Shown here: positions 37,934-47,657 of the stretch, in pieces
How positions within the stretch are numbered: position 1 is the stretch's first letter
Layout of the letters: every line of letters starts with the position of its first letter
DNA from: an uncultured Clostridia bacterium
GTDB lineage: Bacteria > Bacillota > Clostridia > Oscillospirales > CAG-272
Direction of reading: 5' to 3'
Length of the DNA: 52,333 nucleotides
Assembly: GCA_944391815.1 (NCBI GenBank)
Contig: CALXUV010000068.1
Coordinates: 1 to 52,333, forward strand
Made by a program: the position numbers and the translations under genes
The notes under the pieces: generated by a model
What the model saw: only the letters and a program-made list of their open reading frames with translations
Databases searched by the model: none
Told to the model about the DNA's origin: nothing

Positions 37934-38164
37934 TCGCACCGATTTCTTTCTGTTTTATTCCGAAGGCTGAAAAAATCTGATTTAAATCAGAACCGCACAT
38001 TCTGACCGTAAAACCTGCTGTAAGTTTTGTCTGAATACAAGCAAACTGCAACTGAAAGGAAAACAATTACCATGCTGCCCTGATTTTTGCGCAGCCCGGC
38101 ATATAGCGACAATCTGTACAGTCAAGGTGTATGACGTGAGATGAACAGTAGTCCTTAACGATTA

Positions 38165-39391
38165 TTATTCAGCCGCAATGAATCTGTGAAAAACCTTTTT
38201 GCCCTTTCTGACTACAACGCCTTCTTTTAACTCATCTATACCTACCGAATAGTCAAAATCGCTTACTTTACTGTCACCTACCGTTATTCCGCCCTGGGTT
38301 ATAAGCCTTCTCGCTTCACCTTTTGACGCAGCAAGCTTACCAAGAAGCATAAGATCGATTATATTTATACTTTTACCGTCGGTAAGTTCCTTTCCGACTT
38401 CTGTTGTCGGCATATTTTCAGAAGCTGCACCGGCTCCGAAAACCGCCTTTGCCGCAGACAATGCCTTTTCCGCTTCGTCTTCTCCGTGTATAAGTTTTGT
38501 TACCTCATAAGCCAGCTTTTCTTTGGCTTTGTTTATGCCGCTGTCGGTAAGCTTTTCGTACTCAGCTATCTCTTCAAGAGGCATAAATGTAAGAAGTTTC
38601 ATGCATTTTATTACGTCTGCATCGCCTATATTTCTCCAGTACTGGAAGAACTCGTAGGGACTTGTTTTTTCAGGATCGAGCCAGACTGCTCCTTTTTCCG
38701 TCTTACCCATCTTCTTTCCTTCGCTGTTAGTAAGAAGATTGAAGGTAAGACCGTACACCTCAGCTCCTTCTTTTCTGCGTACAAGCTCAACTCCGCCGAT
38801 AATATTTGACCACTGATCAGCTCCGCCGAGCTGAAGCTTGCATCCATAATCCTTGTAGAGCTTGTAGAAGTCATAGCTCTGCATCAGCATGTAATTGAGT
38901 TCAAAGAATGTCAGACCTTTTTCAAGTCTGCTTTTATAGCATTCAGCCGCAAGCATTCTGTTTACCGAAAAATGAACTCCGATCTCACGCAGAAAGTCAA
39001 TATAATTCAGCTTAAGAAGCCAGTCTCCGTTGTTTACGAAAGTAGCTTTTCCGTCGGAAATGTCTATGAATTTTGACATCTGCTTTTTAAAACATTCGAT
39101 GTTGTGATTTATGGTCTCGGGCGTCATCATTTTTCTCATGTCGCTTTTTCCGGAAGGATCTCCTATCATTCCGGTTCCGCCACCGAATATTGCTATCGGG
39201 TGATGTCCGTGCTGCTGCATGTGAGCCATTATTTTCATTTGCATGAAATGTCCTACGTGCAGACTGTCTGCCGTCGGGTCAAAGCCGATGTAAAACGTCA
39301 CCTTTTCGGTTTCAAGCAGTTTTTCAACTGCTTCCGCATCGGTAGCCTGCGCTATCATTCCACGATCAAGAAATTCTTTGTAAAGTCCCAT
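38165..39391 (-). CDS. tyrS: Tyrosyl-tRNA synthetase
   Basis: Class I aminoacyl-tRNA synthetase that charges tRNA-Tyr. The HIGH motif appears as HVGH in [10 protein letters not shown], Tyr-binding [10 protein letters not shown] and [11 protein letters not shown] are present, and KMSKS appears as [14 protein letters not shown], the TyrRS form. The C-terminal S4-like RNA-binding domain (about 340-408) contains [14 protein letters not shown]. 408 residues. It lies only 41 nt after recN, so it is probably the last gene of the nusB operon; no T-box leader is possible in that gap, unlike many Firmicute tyrS genes. Confidence 0.97.
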   Translation of the reverse strand: MGLYKEFLDRGMIAQATDAEAVEKLLETEKVTFYIGFDPTADSLHVGHFMQMKIMAHMQQHGHHPIAIFGGGTGMIGDPSGKSDMRKMMTPETINHNIECFKKQMSKFIDISDGKATFVNNGDWLLKLNYIDFLREIGVHFSVNRMLAAECYKSRLEKGLTFFELNYMLMQSYDFYKLYKDYGCKLQLGGADQWSNIIGGVELVRRKEGAEVYGLTFNLLTNSEGKKMGKTEKGAVWLDPEKTSPYEFFQYWRNIGDADVIKCMKLLTFMPLEEIAEYEKLTDSGINKAKEKLAYEVTKLIHGEDEAEKALSAAKAVFGAGAASENMPTTEVGKELTDGKSINIIDLMLLGKLAASKGEARRLITQGGITVGDSKVSDFDYSVGIDELKEGVVVRKGKKVFHRFIAAE

Positions 39392-39432
39392 TTTTTTGTC
39401 TCCGTTTATATATTTATTTATTTTTATCTGTT

Positions 39433-41154
39433 TTATGACTCTTTTACCGAGTCCGGTTTTTTCCCGGCAGAAGCGAGCATCTCCCTTGCCGTGTTTTTCA
39501 GCGTTTCGGTTATTTCTATTCCGCCCATTATACGGGAAATCTCATTTACCCTCTCCTCACCGCACAGCTCTTTTACTTTTGTTTCGTTACGTCCGTCGGT
39601 TTCAACTTTTTCGATTTTGTAATGGGTGTCACCGAGAGCCGCTATCTGAGCAGAGTGAGTTATGCAGAACACCTGACTTTTTTTCGCAAGTTCTTTTAAT
39701 CTGAATCCGATTTTCTGTGATGTCTTTCCTGAAACTCCGGTATCAATTTCATCGAATATCAGAGTCGATACCCCGTCGCAGTCTATAAGTACGCTTTTAA
39801 GCGCAAGCATCACCCTTGACAGCTCTCCGCCCGACGCCACCTTTGACAGTGGCTTTAACGGCTCGCCCGGGTTTGTCGATATCAGAAATTCGACCGCATC
39901 GCAACCGTTTGCCGAAAAACGTCTTCCTCCGGTTTCGCTTTCAAGCGGTGTCACGCTTACATAAAACTGTGCTTTGTCAAGATCGAGATATTTCAGCTGT
40001 GCGGTGATTTCCTCGGAAAGTCTTTTTGCCTCTTCTTTTCTGTTTTCACTCAGCCTGTCTGCACTGAGAGAGGCTTTTTTTACTGCCGCGGCAAGCTCCG
40101 ATTTCAGCTCTTTTATTTTTGCTTCGGCACCTGTGACTGCCGACAGTTTTCTTGACGCTTCCTCACGGTATTCAAGAACCTTTTCCGTTGTTTCACCGTA
40201 TTTTCGCCAGAGTCTTGAAATTGTTTCAAGCCGGGTTTCTATTCTGTCGATCTCAACTTCAGGATCGGTCTCGCTTATTTCCGAAAGCGCCAAGGCACTC
40301 TCTGCCATGTCTCTGAGTTCCAGCAGACAAACTTCCATCCGTTCGAGCGTTTTGTCTCCGTCAGGTACTACGTCGCTTATTCTTCTCATTGCGTCTCTTG
40401 CTCTTTTTATAAGCTCCGACGCCGAATTTCCGCTTTCGTCTCCGCCTTCAAGGCAAGCGTATATTTCACGGCCGCTCCGAACAGTCTTTTCGGAGTTTTT
40501 AAGTCTTGCCAGCTTTTCTTCAAGTTGTTTTTCTTCTCCGATTTTAAGCTTTGCCCCATCTATTTCTTTTATTTCGGCTGTGTATTTCGCTGTCAGGTAC
40601 TCGCTTTCGCTTTCACTACGGCTTGCGGCTTTAATTTCTCTTCTGAGCCGCAGCATTTCAGCGTAATCGGCGCTGTATTCCTTTTTCAAGGCTTCGTTTT
40701 CCGAAGAAGCGTCAAGAAAATCAATATGTTTTTCCGGCATCAGCAGTTGCTGACTGTCATGCTGACCGTGTATGTTGAGAAGTATTTTTCCGGCTTCTTT
40801 CAAAGTACCGGCAGGACAAAGCGCCCCGCCTATTCTGGCTCTGGTTTTTCCGTCCTCGGTTATAACCCTCGATATATATATATTGCCGTCATCGTCCGGA
40901 AATATGTCGAGAGCCGCCAGTGCTTCTTTTGCTTTTTCCGGAAGGTCCCCGAATACGGCGGACACCGTGGCACTGTCCGCTCCGCTTCTTATCAGATCTC
41001 TGCTGCTCCTCGAACCGCAGACAAGAGCAACGGAATCGATTATTATTGATTTTCCGGCTCCGGTTTCACCTGTAAGCACGGAAAAACCCTTTGAAAACTG
41101 CACTGTTAGGTTTTTTATTACGGCAACATTTTCTATGTGTAATTCACTCAGCAC
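39433..41154 (-). CDS. recN: DNA repair protein RecN
   Basis: SMC-like ATPase that acts early in double-strand-break repair. Walker [16 protein letters not shown] is near residue 30, the coiled coil spans about 150-370, and the C-terminal [18 protein letters not shown] and [12 protein letters not shown] give signature and Walker B. The N-terminal [20 protein letters not shown] is canonical. 573 residues. It follows argR by 87 nt, the usual argR-recN arrangement in Firmicutes. Confidence 0.97.
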   Translation of the reverse strand: MLSELHIENVAVIKNLTVQFSKGFSVLTGETGAGKSIIIDSVALVCGSRSSRDLIRSGADSATVSAVFGDLPEKAKEALAALDIFPDDDGNIYISRVITEDGKTRARIGGALCPAGTLKEAGKILLNIHGQHDSQQLLMPEKHIDFLDASSENEALKKEYSADYAEMLRLRREIKAASRSESESEYLTAKYTAEIKEIDGAKLKIGEEKQLEEKLARLKNSEKTVRSGREIYACLEGGDESGNSASELIKRARDAMRRISDVVPDGDKTLERMEVCLLELRDMAESALALSEISETDPEVEIDRIETRLETISRLWRKYGETTEKVLEYREEASRKLSAVTGAEAKIKELKSELAAAVKKASLSADRLSENRKEEAKRLSEEITAQLKYLDLDKAQFYVSVTPLESETGGRRFSANGCDAVEFLISTNPGEPLKPLSKVASGGELSRVMLALKSVLIDCDGVSTLIFDEIDTGVSGKTSQKIGFRLKELAKKSQVFCITHSAQIAALGDTHYKIEKVETDGRNETKVKELCGEERVNEISRIMGGIEITETLKNTAREMLASAGKKPDSVKES

Positions 41155-41241
41155 TTTTCATACCGCCTTTTTTCCTGACCTTTTGAATTCTATGCCTGCT
41201 TTACGGCTGCATTTTTGCCGCACTTTACAAATGCTTCACAA

Positions 41242-41697
41242 TCATTTTATGTTGAGTAGTCCCGAAAGTTCCATTGAAAACGTGCGGCAGGCTTCGGTAG
41301 AGCGGAGCACAAGCATTATTGTATCGTCTCCGGCTATCGTTCCGATTATTTCAGTCCAGCCCATATTGTCAAGCGCAGCCGCTGCCGCCTGAGCCATACC
41401 GGAATAGGTCTTTACCACAACTATATTTCCTGCATGATCGACTCCGTTCACCGTCTCACGCAGTATATTCAGGTATTTGACTGAGGTTGTCAGATTTTCC
41501 TGTCCTGAGACAACGTACTTGTATACACCCAGTCCGCATGAGACTTTTGTCAGCCTCAGCTCCCGTATGTCTCTTGAAACCGTTGCCTGTGTCACGCTGT
41601 AACCCTGTTCCCTTAACTTATCGATAAGCTGTTCCTGGGTTTCCACCGTGTTTTTTGATATTATGTCAAGTATCGCTCCGTGTCTGTTCTGTTTCAT
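41242..41697 (-). CDS. argR: Arginine repressor ArgR
   Basis: Arginine-responsive transcriptional regulator of arginine biosynthesis and catabolism. The N-terminal winged helix reads QEQLIDKLREQGYSVTQATV with SRDIRELRLTKV. The C-terminal hexamerisation and arginine-binding domain contains MGWTEIIGTIAGDDTIMLVL, with the GDD that contacts arginine. 151 residues, complete. It lies between nadK and recN in the conserved block, where ArgR/AhrC-type genes are usual. Confidence 0.96.
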   Translation of the reverse strand: MKQNRHGAILDIISKNTVETQEQLIDKLREQGYSVTQATVSRDIRELRLTKVSCGLGVYKYVVSGQENLTTSVKYLNILRETVNGVDHAGNIVVVKTYSGMAQAAAAALDNMGWTEIIGTIAGDDTIMLVLRSTEACRTFSMELSGLLNIK

Positions 41698-41766
41698 TTG
41701 AGTTTGCCTCCCGTTTGTATCCCGATTATGCCGTTTACTTCGGTTTAAACCGACTGTAATTATTAT

Positions 41767-42531
41767 TTACATCTGACTTTTTTTACGGAGAACCTCGTAA
41801 AATCCGTCTTCTTTGAGTTTTATCATTCTCAGACTCCGTCTGCTTCTGAAAACCTCAGCTTCGCTGCCCGATTTCAGCGTCAGCGGTTCTCCGCCGTCGA
41901 CTGTAAGCATACATTCCGGGCTTTCCGCGGTCAGCGTAAGTCTGCTGTCCGGCGCAAACACAAGCGGCTTTGCCCCCAGCGCCTGCGGGCATATCGGAGT
42001 TACGCATATACATTTAAGCCTCGGGTCTATCACAGATCCGCCCGCCGACATCGAATACGCTGTCGAACCTGTCGGAGTTGCGATTATAAGACCGTCGCCG
42101 CGGTACTCGTTTACTGTATTTCCGTTGCATTTGAGCGTTATTCTTGTCATGTGCTTGTTTTTCGCATGAAAAACAGCATCGTTAAGCGCATAATATGATT
42201 TGCCTTCAGCTCTTACCGTAAGCATCATCCGCTCTTCTTCACGGTAATTTCCTTCGAAATACCCGCCGAGCAGTTCAATTTCCGAATCGTCGAGTTCAGC
42301 CATATATCCAACTCTACCAAGATTAATGCCTATCATCGGGACGTTATGGTTACCGGCAAGGTGCGCCGCACGCATAATGGTTCCGTCACCGCCGAGAACG
42401 GCTATTACGTCGGCATCTTCCGCTCTTTCCACCGTTTTTCCGCCGTACCCGTTTACAACCTCGGTAAGCGCCCTTCGGTATTTCCCGCTTTCGTCTTTTC
42501 CTTTACCGACAAAAATATAAATTTTTTTCAT
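41767..42531 (-). CDS. nadK: NAD kinase
   Basis: Phosphorylates NAD+ to NADP+. The ATP/polyphosphate motif VLGGDGTIMRAAH is at about 46-58, followed by GINLGRVGYMAEL and the conserved ATPTGSTAYSMSAGG. The last third has LTVDGGEPLTL typical of the family. The start is MKKIYIFVGKG at 42531, since GGAGAGG lies upstream; an earlier frame would begin within the spacer without a ribosome site. 254 residues. It sits between tlyA and argR, as in most Firmicutes. Confidence 0.95.
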   Translation of the reverse strand: MKKIYIFVGKGKDESGKYRRALTEVVNGYGGKTVERAEDADVIAVLGGDGTIMRAAHLAGNHNVPMIGINLGRVGYMAELDDSEIELLGGYFEGNYREEERMMLTVRAEGKSYYALNDAVFHAKNKHMTRITLKCNGNTVNEYRGDGLIIATPTGSTAYSMSAGGSVIDPRLKCICVTPICPQALGAKPLVFAPDSRLTLTAESPECMLTVDGGEPLTLKSGSEAEVFRSRRSLRMIKLKEDGFYEVLRKKSQM

Positions 42532-42703
42532 CAGTTTTTCCTCTCCTGTGAGATGCAACATCGTATTATCAAACTGTTTGCAAAGAACTCCGGCACCTTA
42601 GCCTGCAGTTCAGGGTCTCCCGTTACCGGATATTCTGTATATTTTGTAAAACACGTCTCTGCCTACTGTTTTTTACTTCCGGAAATTTTACCCACAACTT
42701 ATT

Positions 42704-43483
42704 TTATGTAAAAATCCTTTCGGTAAGCTCTGAAAGCGGCACCGCTTTTTCAGCGTCACAGCGATATGAAAAAAGCGCAAGATATTCGGTATTACCGTCG
42801 CCGCCCTTCACCGGTGAAACGCAAAGGTCTGCCGGCATAAATGAATTTTCACTTGCCGAAAGCAATACCTTGTTTACGGCTTCCTTGTGAAAGAAGGTAT
42901 TTTTTACAACTCCGTTTTTTCCTATACACTCCTTGCCGCATTCAAACTGTGGCTTTATCAGGGAAATAAGCAGTCCGCCGTCCTTTAAAACCTTGCCGAC
43001 GGCGGGAAGTAACGCAGTCTGGGAAATGAAGCTTACGTCCATTACCGCAATGTCGCACTTTTCTCCGAGAGTTTCTTCGGTCAGATTTCTGGCGTTGAAT
43101 TTTTCGATATTCACAACACGGCTGTCAGATATCAGTTTCGGGTGCAGTTGTCCGTGTCCGCAATCGACGGCGTAAACTTTACACGCCCCGTGTCTGAGCA
43201 GGCAGTCGGTAAAGCCGCCGGTAGAGGCTCCCACATCGACGCACACTTTTCCTGTTACTTCGACGCCGAAAACGTTTATCGCTTTTTCAAGCTTCTCTCC
43301 TCCCCTTCCGACAAAAACCGTGGAGGTACCTTTCAGCTCAACCTCGTCACCATACGTTATTTCAAAGGAACTTTTCAGTACGTTTATTCCGTTTACATAC
43401 AAAAATCCGTTTTTTATGTCGGCTGCCGCTTTTGTCCGGCTTTCACTGTAACCGTTCAGATGCAAATACAAATCGGCTCTCAT
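42704..43483 (-). CDS. tlyA: TlyA-type rRNA 2'-O-methyltransferase (FtsJ/S4 domain)
   Basis: S4 RNA-binding domain (about 1-60, MRADLYLHLNGYSESRTKAA) fused to a FtsJ-like SAM methyltransferase. Motif I is VDVGASTGGFTDCLL, motif IV region IAVMDVSFISQ, and LIKPQFECGK supplies a catalytic Lys context. TlyA proteins methylate rRNA (16S C1409/23S C1920 in mycobacteria, a basis of capreomycin sensitivity) and are annotated hemolysins by history. The ATG at 43483 overlaps the ispA stop as ATGA. 259 residues. The target in this organism is unproven. Confidence 0.92.
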   Translation of the reverse strand: MRADLYLHLNGYSESRTKAAADIKNGFLYVNGINVLKSSFEITYGDEVELKGTSTVFVGRGGEKLEKAINVFGVEVTGKVCVDVGASTGGFTDCLLRHGACKVYAVDCGHGQLHPKLISDSRVVNIEKFNARNLTEETLGEKCDIAVMDVSFISQTALLPAVGKVLKDGGLLISLIKPQFECGKECIGKNGVVKNTFFHKEAVNKVLLSASENSFMPADLCVSPVKGGDGNTEYLALFSYRCDAEKAVPLSELTERIFT

Positions 43484-44331
43484 ACCGATCTTTCCTTCAG
43501 CCAATCGGCAAGCATGCAAAGATTTGCATTATTTTTATACCCTTTAAGTGCGTTTTTGGCTTTTTCGGTAAGCTCGCTTATATAATCCCTGCACTGACTT
43601 TCGGTCATAAAGCTGAGATATGTGGTTTTGTTTTCCTCCTCGCCTTTATCAAGAAGGTCATCAACCGCCTGAAAAGCAAGTCCTGTATTCAGTCCGTATT
43701 CCCTTGCCGCTTTTATGTCGTTTTCATTGCCTGACGCGGCTATCACTCCCATTACCGCACTGCACTCTATAAGCGCTCCTGTTTTGAGAGCATTCATTTT
43801 TCTGTGCTGAATTTCAGAAAGCCGATTTTTTTCTCCCGCAAGATCTATCTGCTGACCGCCTATCATTCCTCCTATTCCCGCTTTTCGGGAAAGCTCGGAT
43901 ATCGCCATAACCTTTGCGCTGTCACCGATAGACTCTGCTTCTGCTATAACCCTGAACGCTTCGGTAAGCAGGGCGTCACCCGCAAGCAATGCAGTAGCCT
44001 CTCCGTATGCTTTATGACAGGACGGCTTACCGCGCCTGAAATCGTCGTTATCCATACAAGGAAGATCGTCATGTATCAGCGAATATGTGTGCACAAGCTC
44101 GACTGCCACTGCAAGCGGCAGGGCTTTTTCTTTTCCTGCGCCGAGCATAGCGCAAAATTCAAAGGTTATCGCCGGTCTTATTCTTTTTCCTCCGGACATT
44201 GCCGAATAAAGGCACGCTTCGGTCAGCACACCGGTATCTTCATCCTTTTCCGAAAATATTCTCGAAATTTCCCTGCCGGTATCCTCAGAGTGAGCTTTAA
44301 GTATTGTCGCCGTAATGTCCATTAAGTTCAC
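43480..44331 (-). CDS. ispA: Farnesyl diphosphate synthase (polyprenyl synthetase)
   Basis: Condenses IPP with DMAPP/GPP to farnesyl diphosphate for undecaprenyl and quinone-type lipids. The first Asp-rich motif is HDDLPCMDNDDFRRG, the second QAVDDLLDKGEE; GGKRIRPAI, the FQAVDD Gln and KTGALIE are standard. 283 residues from a GTG with GGAG 6 nt upstream; the ATG three codons later (44322) is an alternative. It overlaps the end of xseB by 35 nt and tlyA by 4 nt. The chain length is inferred from residues near the first Asp-rich motif (short-chain type). Confidence 0.95.
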   Translation of the reverse strand: MNLMDITATILKAHSEDTGREISRIFSEKDEDTGVLTEACLYSAMSGGKRIRPAITFEFCAMLGAGKEKALPLAVAVELVHTYSLIHDDLPCMDNDDFRRGKPSCHKAYGEATALLAGDALLTEAFRVIAEAESIGDSAKVMAISELSRKAGIGGMIGGQQIDLAGEKNRLSEIQHRKMNALKTGALIECSAVMGVIAASGNENDIKAAREYGLNTGLAFQAVDDLLDKGEEENKTTYLSFMTESQCRDYISELTEKAKNALKGYKNNANLCMLADWLKERSV

Positions 44332-44707
44332 CGCTTTCTCCGAGATTGATTACAGTCTGCCTTGCCGTATCCAGCTGTTTTTTGCACTCACGTATAAGTT
44401 CCACACCTCTTTGGTACAGCTCCATCGATCTGTCAAGAGAGGTTTTTCCGTCCTCAAGGATCTTCACCGTTTCCTCAAGTTCGGTTATCGCATTTTCAAA
44501 GCTGATTTTTTCTTCCGGTGCCTCATTTTTTTCATCAGCTGATTTTTTGGCTTTACCGGAGGCACGCGGCTTACGGGTTTTTACCGGTTCGCTCTTATTT
44601 TCTTCGGTTATCATTCCGTTTTTTTCCGTTACATCGCCGTTTTTTTCCGGAGTTTCCTTTTCTGAGGAAAAGGTTTCCGTTAAGTTTTCCGAAATATTTT
44701 TTTCCAC
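44297..44707 (-). CDS. xseB: Exodeoxyribonuclease VII small subunit with extended N-terminus
   Basis: Small subunit of exonuclease VII. The real XseB domain is residues about 66-125 (SFENAITELEETVKILEDGK, then SLDRSMELYQRGVELIRECK), a normal length of about 60. It is preceded by some 65 residues of Glu/Lys/Asn/Thr low-complexity text (ETPEKNGDVTEKNG and KTRKPRASGKAKK), which is unusual; most XseB proteins are 70-85 residues. It is possible that translation begins later, but no internal Met with a ribosome site lies before the domain apart from M32. Lies 23 nt after xseA and overlaps ispA. Confidence 0.9.
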   Translation of the reverse strand: MEKNISENLTETFSSEKETPEKNGDVTEKNGMITEENKSEPVKTRKPRASGKAKKSADEKNEAPEEKISFENAITELEETVKILEDGKTSLDRSMELYQRGVELIRECKKQLDTARQTVINLGESGELNGHYGDNT

Positions 44708-44730
44708 TGATTTTTCCTCACTGCGTGACT

Positions 44731-45984
44731 TTAATTTTCGGTTACGACGGTTTTTGCATCAGGCCGGATATCTGTAACCGTTGCACCGAACTCTCCGTCA
44801 CTCATTTTAACCGTTATTTCTTTGCCTTTGAATGTTTCCGATACTTTTGTTATAACCTTTCCCTCTCCGTCAAAGACGGCACCGTATCCTCTTGAAAGCA
44901 CCGAAAGAGGGCTTAGCGATTCGAGTTTGCCGCTCAGCGCAGAAAGCTCTGCGCCGCAGTCTTTGAGTTTACGTTCCACCGCAGTCATAAACGCCTTACG
45001 GACTAATTCTACAGGTTTTCTTTTTTCTTCTATCATATCGAGCGGCGAAAGCATTACTTTTTTCTTCATACAGTTTTCAAGCCTTTTATTCAGATCAGCT
45101 ATTTTATTTCCGACTGCTTTTGTCGCCGCACCGTACCAATTATCTATCCTATTCAGAATATCTGCTTTCTGCGGAGTTACCAGAACTGCAGCGCCGGTAG
45201 GTGTCGCAGCCCGTACAGAGCAGACAAAATCGCATATTGTGAAATCGGTTTCGTGCCCTACCGCCGAGACGAACGGAATCCGGTATCTGACGATTTCCCT
45301 TGCAAGAATTTCGCTGTTGAACGCCCACAGATCCTCGATCGAACCTCCGCCTCTGCCGATTATAACAACCTCGGCTTTTTCGCTCTGCCCGAAGTATCTC
45401 ACTCCTCTGACGAGCGACGCTTCTGCTTCAATTCCCTGAACTGTTGCCGGATAAAGAATTATTTCGGCTAACGGCCATCTGCTTTCTGCGGTTTTTATAA
45501 TATCCCTTACCGCCGCACCCGTGGGTGAGGTTATGACTCCTATCTTCGTAGGGTAACCGGGAAGTTTCTTTTTGTAAATGTCGGAGAAAAGCCCCTCCGA
45601 TTCCAGCTTTTTTTTCAGGCGCTCATACGCTTCGTACAGCGCTCCTACGCCGTCCGCTTCAAGCTCCGAAACGACGATCTGATAAACCCCTCCGGCTTCA
45701 TAGACCGTAAGTCTGCCGGCGGCAACAACCTTCATTCCGTTTTCCGGTTTGATTTTCAGGTTTGATGCGCTACCGGCAAAAATCACCGCTTTGATTACCG
45801 ATTTTTCATCTTTCAGGGAGAAATATATGTGACCTTTGGTATGCCTGACGCAGTTTGAAATTTCACCCCGCACCTTCAGATTCCCGAAAACCGGAACTGA
45901 TGAAATGATTTCCTTTACGTAACCGTTTATTTCGGAAACGCTGTGAACCTTTTCGGTAAACAATCTTTCAAAATCACTGCTCAA
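44731..45984 (-). CDS. xseA: Exodeoxyribonuclease VII large subunit
   Basis: Catalytic subunit of exonuclease VII, which degrades single-stranded DNA in both directions. The OB-fold N-terminal domain contains VRGEISNCVRHTKGHIYFSLKD, then the catalytic core with VITSPTGAAVRDI, VVIIGRGGGSIEDLWAFN and VSAVGHETDFTICDFV, all classical. The last part (about 255-360) is coiled coil. I prefer the TTG at 45984, just after the Kae1-like stop, with AAAGG upstream; the GTG at 46017 would overlap that gene by 31 nt. 417 residues from this TTG. Forms a complex with XseB. Confidence 0.94.
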   Translation of the reverse strand: MSSDFERLFTEKVHSVSEINGYVKEIISSVPVFGNLKVRGEISNCVRHTKGHIYFSLKDEKSVIKAVIFAGSASNLKIKPENGMKVVAAGRLTVYEAGGVYQIVVSELEADGVGALYEAYERLKKKLESEGLFSDIYKKKLPGYPTKIGVITSPTGAAVRDIIKTAESRWPLAEIILYPATVQGIEAEASLVRGVRYFGQSEKAEVVIIGRGGGSIEDLWAFNSEILAREIVRYRIPFVSAVGHETDFTICDFVCSVRAATPTGAAVLVTPQKADILNRIDNWYGAATKAVGNKIADLNKRLENCMKKKVMLSPLDMIEEKRKPVELVRKAFMTAVERKLKDCGAELSALSGKLESLSPLSVLSRGYGAVFDGEGKVITKVSETFKGKEITVKMSDGEFGATVTDIRPDAKTVVTEN

Positions 45985-45986
45985 AG

Positions 45987-46931
45987 TTACTGACCTTTCA
46001 TGTATCTGCTTCTGCACAAGAGTGCAGTGCCCATTGCGTTGTCGCCGGAATACTCAGGACCGGCAAAACCGCAGGCATATTTTTCTGACAGCTTGTTTGC
46101 GATCCGACGGCATGACATTACTCCTCCTGCATACAGAATCGGTATTCCGGGATACAGCGAAAGAAGATTTTCACTTAATCTGTCGACGGTTTTTCCGACT
46201 GCATCAAGTGTAAACGCCGCAATTTCTTCTTTCGGCACACCTGAGCCGAACATCTTGGAGGCGGTATTTTCAAGACCTGCAAAATTGCAGTCAAGATCTT
46301 TTACCGAAATTTTTATCCCCTTCGACGCCGGAACTCCCTCAGCCATTTTTTCAAGCATGCTTCCGCAGGGAAATCCGAGTCCGAGCATTACGCCGACACG
46401 GTCGATCAGCTGTCCGGCGCAAAGATCAAGCGTACCGCCTATCTGTTTTATGACACCGCCTTCGTACAGAAGCACCTCGGTGGTTCCGCCACTGACGTGA
46501 AAAGCCGCAAAACGACCGTCTTCCATTTCTGTCAGCTCCCGGAAAGAAGGAACGACACTTCCGTCACAAAAATAAGCCGCCGCTTTTACATGCCCCGCCT
46601 GATGTGAAAACGGATAACTCTGTACGCCCGCCGCAGAAGCTATACTTCTTGCAACGGAAGCACCCGCAAGAAAGCAAGGCATATAGGAGCCTTCGACATC
46701 ACGCGGACGGAGGCTGTAACCGACAGCTGTCGGGCAAACTTCTCCTAATTCTTCCATTATCTCCGGCAGTGCCTTTACGTGTTCAAAAAGAGCCTGACTC
46801 TGTCTCAGACCGAGTTGCCCTTCTGCCACCGGCAAAAGACGTCTTACGTTTCTGACCGGGTTTCCGTTTTCGTCGCAGACCGCCGCCGAAGTTCTGTAAT
46901 TTGAGGTATCGATTCCGAGAAAATATTTCAT
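45987..46931 (-). CDS. Kae1/TsaD-like protein (divergent paralogue)
   Basis: A 314-residue ASKHA-fold protein of the Kae1/TsaD (tRNA t6A) family. The metal motif appears as SHQAGH in FSHQAGHVKAAAY, with phosphate loops HVSGGTTEVLL and YAGGVMSCRRI. TsaD proper is about 340 residues with HMEGH and NLGE/NPGE features that I do not see here, so this looks like the second, divergent family member found in many Clostridia rather than the housekeeping t6A synthase. It lies between nusB and xseA, where folD stands in many Firmicutes. Its biochemical role is unknown. Confidence 0.8.
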   Translation of the reverse strand: MKYFLGIDTSNYRTSAAVCDENGNPVRNVRRLLPVAEGQLGLRQSQALFEHVKALPEIMEELGEVCPTAVGYSLRPRDVEGSYMPCFLAGASVARSIASAAGVQSYPFSHQAGHVKAAAYFCDGSVVPSFRELTEMEDGRFAAFHVSGGTTEVLLYEGGVIKQIGGTLDLCAGQLIDRVGVMLGLGFPCGSMLEKMAEGVPASKGIKISVKDLDCNFAGLENTASKMFGSGVPKEEIAAFTLDAVGKTVDRLSENLLSLYPGIPILYAGGVMSCRRIANKLSEKYACGFAGPEYSGDNAMGTALLCRSRYMKGQ

Positions 46932-46967
46932 TCCCTCGCTTTACCGCAAGACTGTAATTTCACAGCC

Positions 46968-47384
46968 TTATTCCTTTCCGCCTTTAAGTCCCTTTTTCTC
47001 CGCCACGGCATTTAGTATGCCGTTTATGAATTTCGGGGCTTTTTCATGATCGTAAAGCTTGGCAAGTTCCACCGCCTCGTTTATCGATACGTTAAAAGGT
47101 ACCGAGTCATCGTAAAGCATTTCAAATATTGCCAGCCTCATTATCGAAAGCGACACAGGCGATATTCTTGACAGTTTCCATCCCTTGGAATTTTCGGATA
47201 TGAGCACGTCGAGTTCATCCTTTTTTTCCGACACTCCCTTCACGGAACGGAGTATGTATTCGTTTGGCACAAAGTCCTGTGCTTCTGCCGTTTCACTGAT
47301 AAGTTCATCCGGGTCCTTGTCATTCTGCACTATCATCTCATATACGAGTTTGAATGCGCATTCTCTTGCCTGCCTTCTGTTCAT
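46968..47384 (-). CDS. nusB: Transcription antitermination protein NusB
   Basis: With NusE/S10, NusB binds boxA RNA and promotes rRNA antitermination. All-helical 138-residue protein with the N-terminal MNRRQARECAFKLVYE and the C-terminal SINEAVELAKLYDHEKAPKF-type text followed by INGILNAVA, both conserved. A/GGAT ribosome site before the ATG. First gene of the operon nusB, Kae1-like, xseA, xseB, ispA, tlyA, nadK, argR, recN, tyrS, with a consensus promoter at 47419-47447. Confidence 0.96.
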   Translation of the reverse strand: MNRRQARECAFKLVYEMIVQNDKDPDELISETAEAQDFVPNEYILRSVKGVSEKKDELDVLISENSKGWKLSRISPVSLSIMRLAIFEMLYDDSVPFNVSINEAVELAKLYDHEKAPKFINGILNAVAEKKGLKGGKE

Positions 47385-47418
47385 AATGTTATCCTTCGGT
47401 AAGTATTTATTCTTTTAT

Positions 47419-47447
47419 ATTATATATTATAAAAGTCGGTTTGTCAA
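47419..47447 (-). promoter_or_regulatory. Consensus promoter of the nusB operon
   Basis: TTGACA (47447-47442), a 17-nt spacer, TATAAT (47424-47419) on the minus strand, 34 nt before the nusB ATG. Exact consensus boxes. Confidence 0.9.
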
Positions 47448-47570
47448 TATCAATCCTGAATTTGTATGCAATTTAATGAATAATAATCACGTTGAGAAAT
47501 TCCCGGATTTTTCGTTTTTTAACTGAAACTTGTACAATTTATCGATTTTTTTAAAAAAAACAGTTTTCTA

Positions 47571-47599
47571 TTGAATTATGCGGTGAAATATGTTATATT
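47571..47599 (+). promoter_or_regulatory. Promoter of the MBL hydrolase gene
   Basis: TTGAAT (47571-47576), a 17-nt spacer, TATATT (47594-47599), 59 nt before the start. Confidence 0.65.
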
Positions 47600-47657
47600 A
47601 TTAACGTAGTGTGTAAGCTATACATTCTCTGCCGTAATCAAACGTGAGGTAAAAAAA

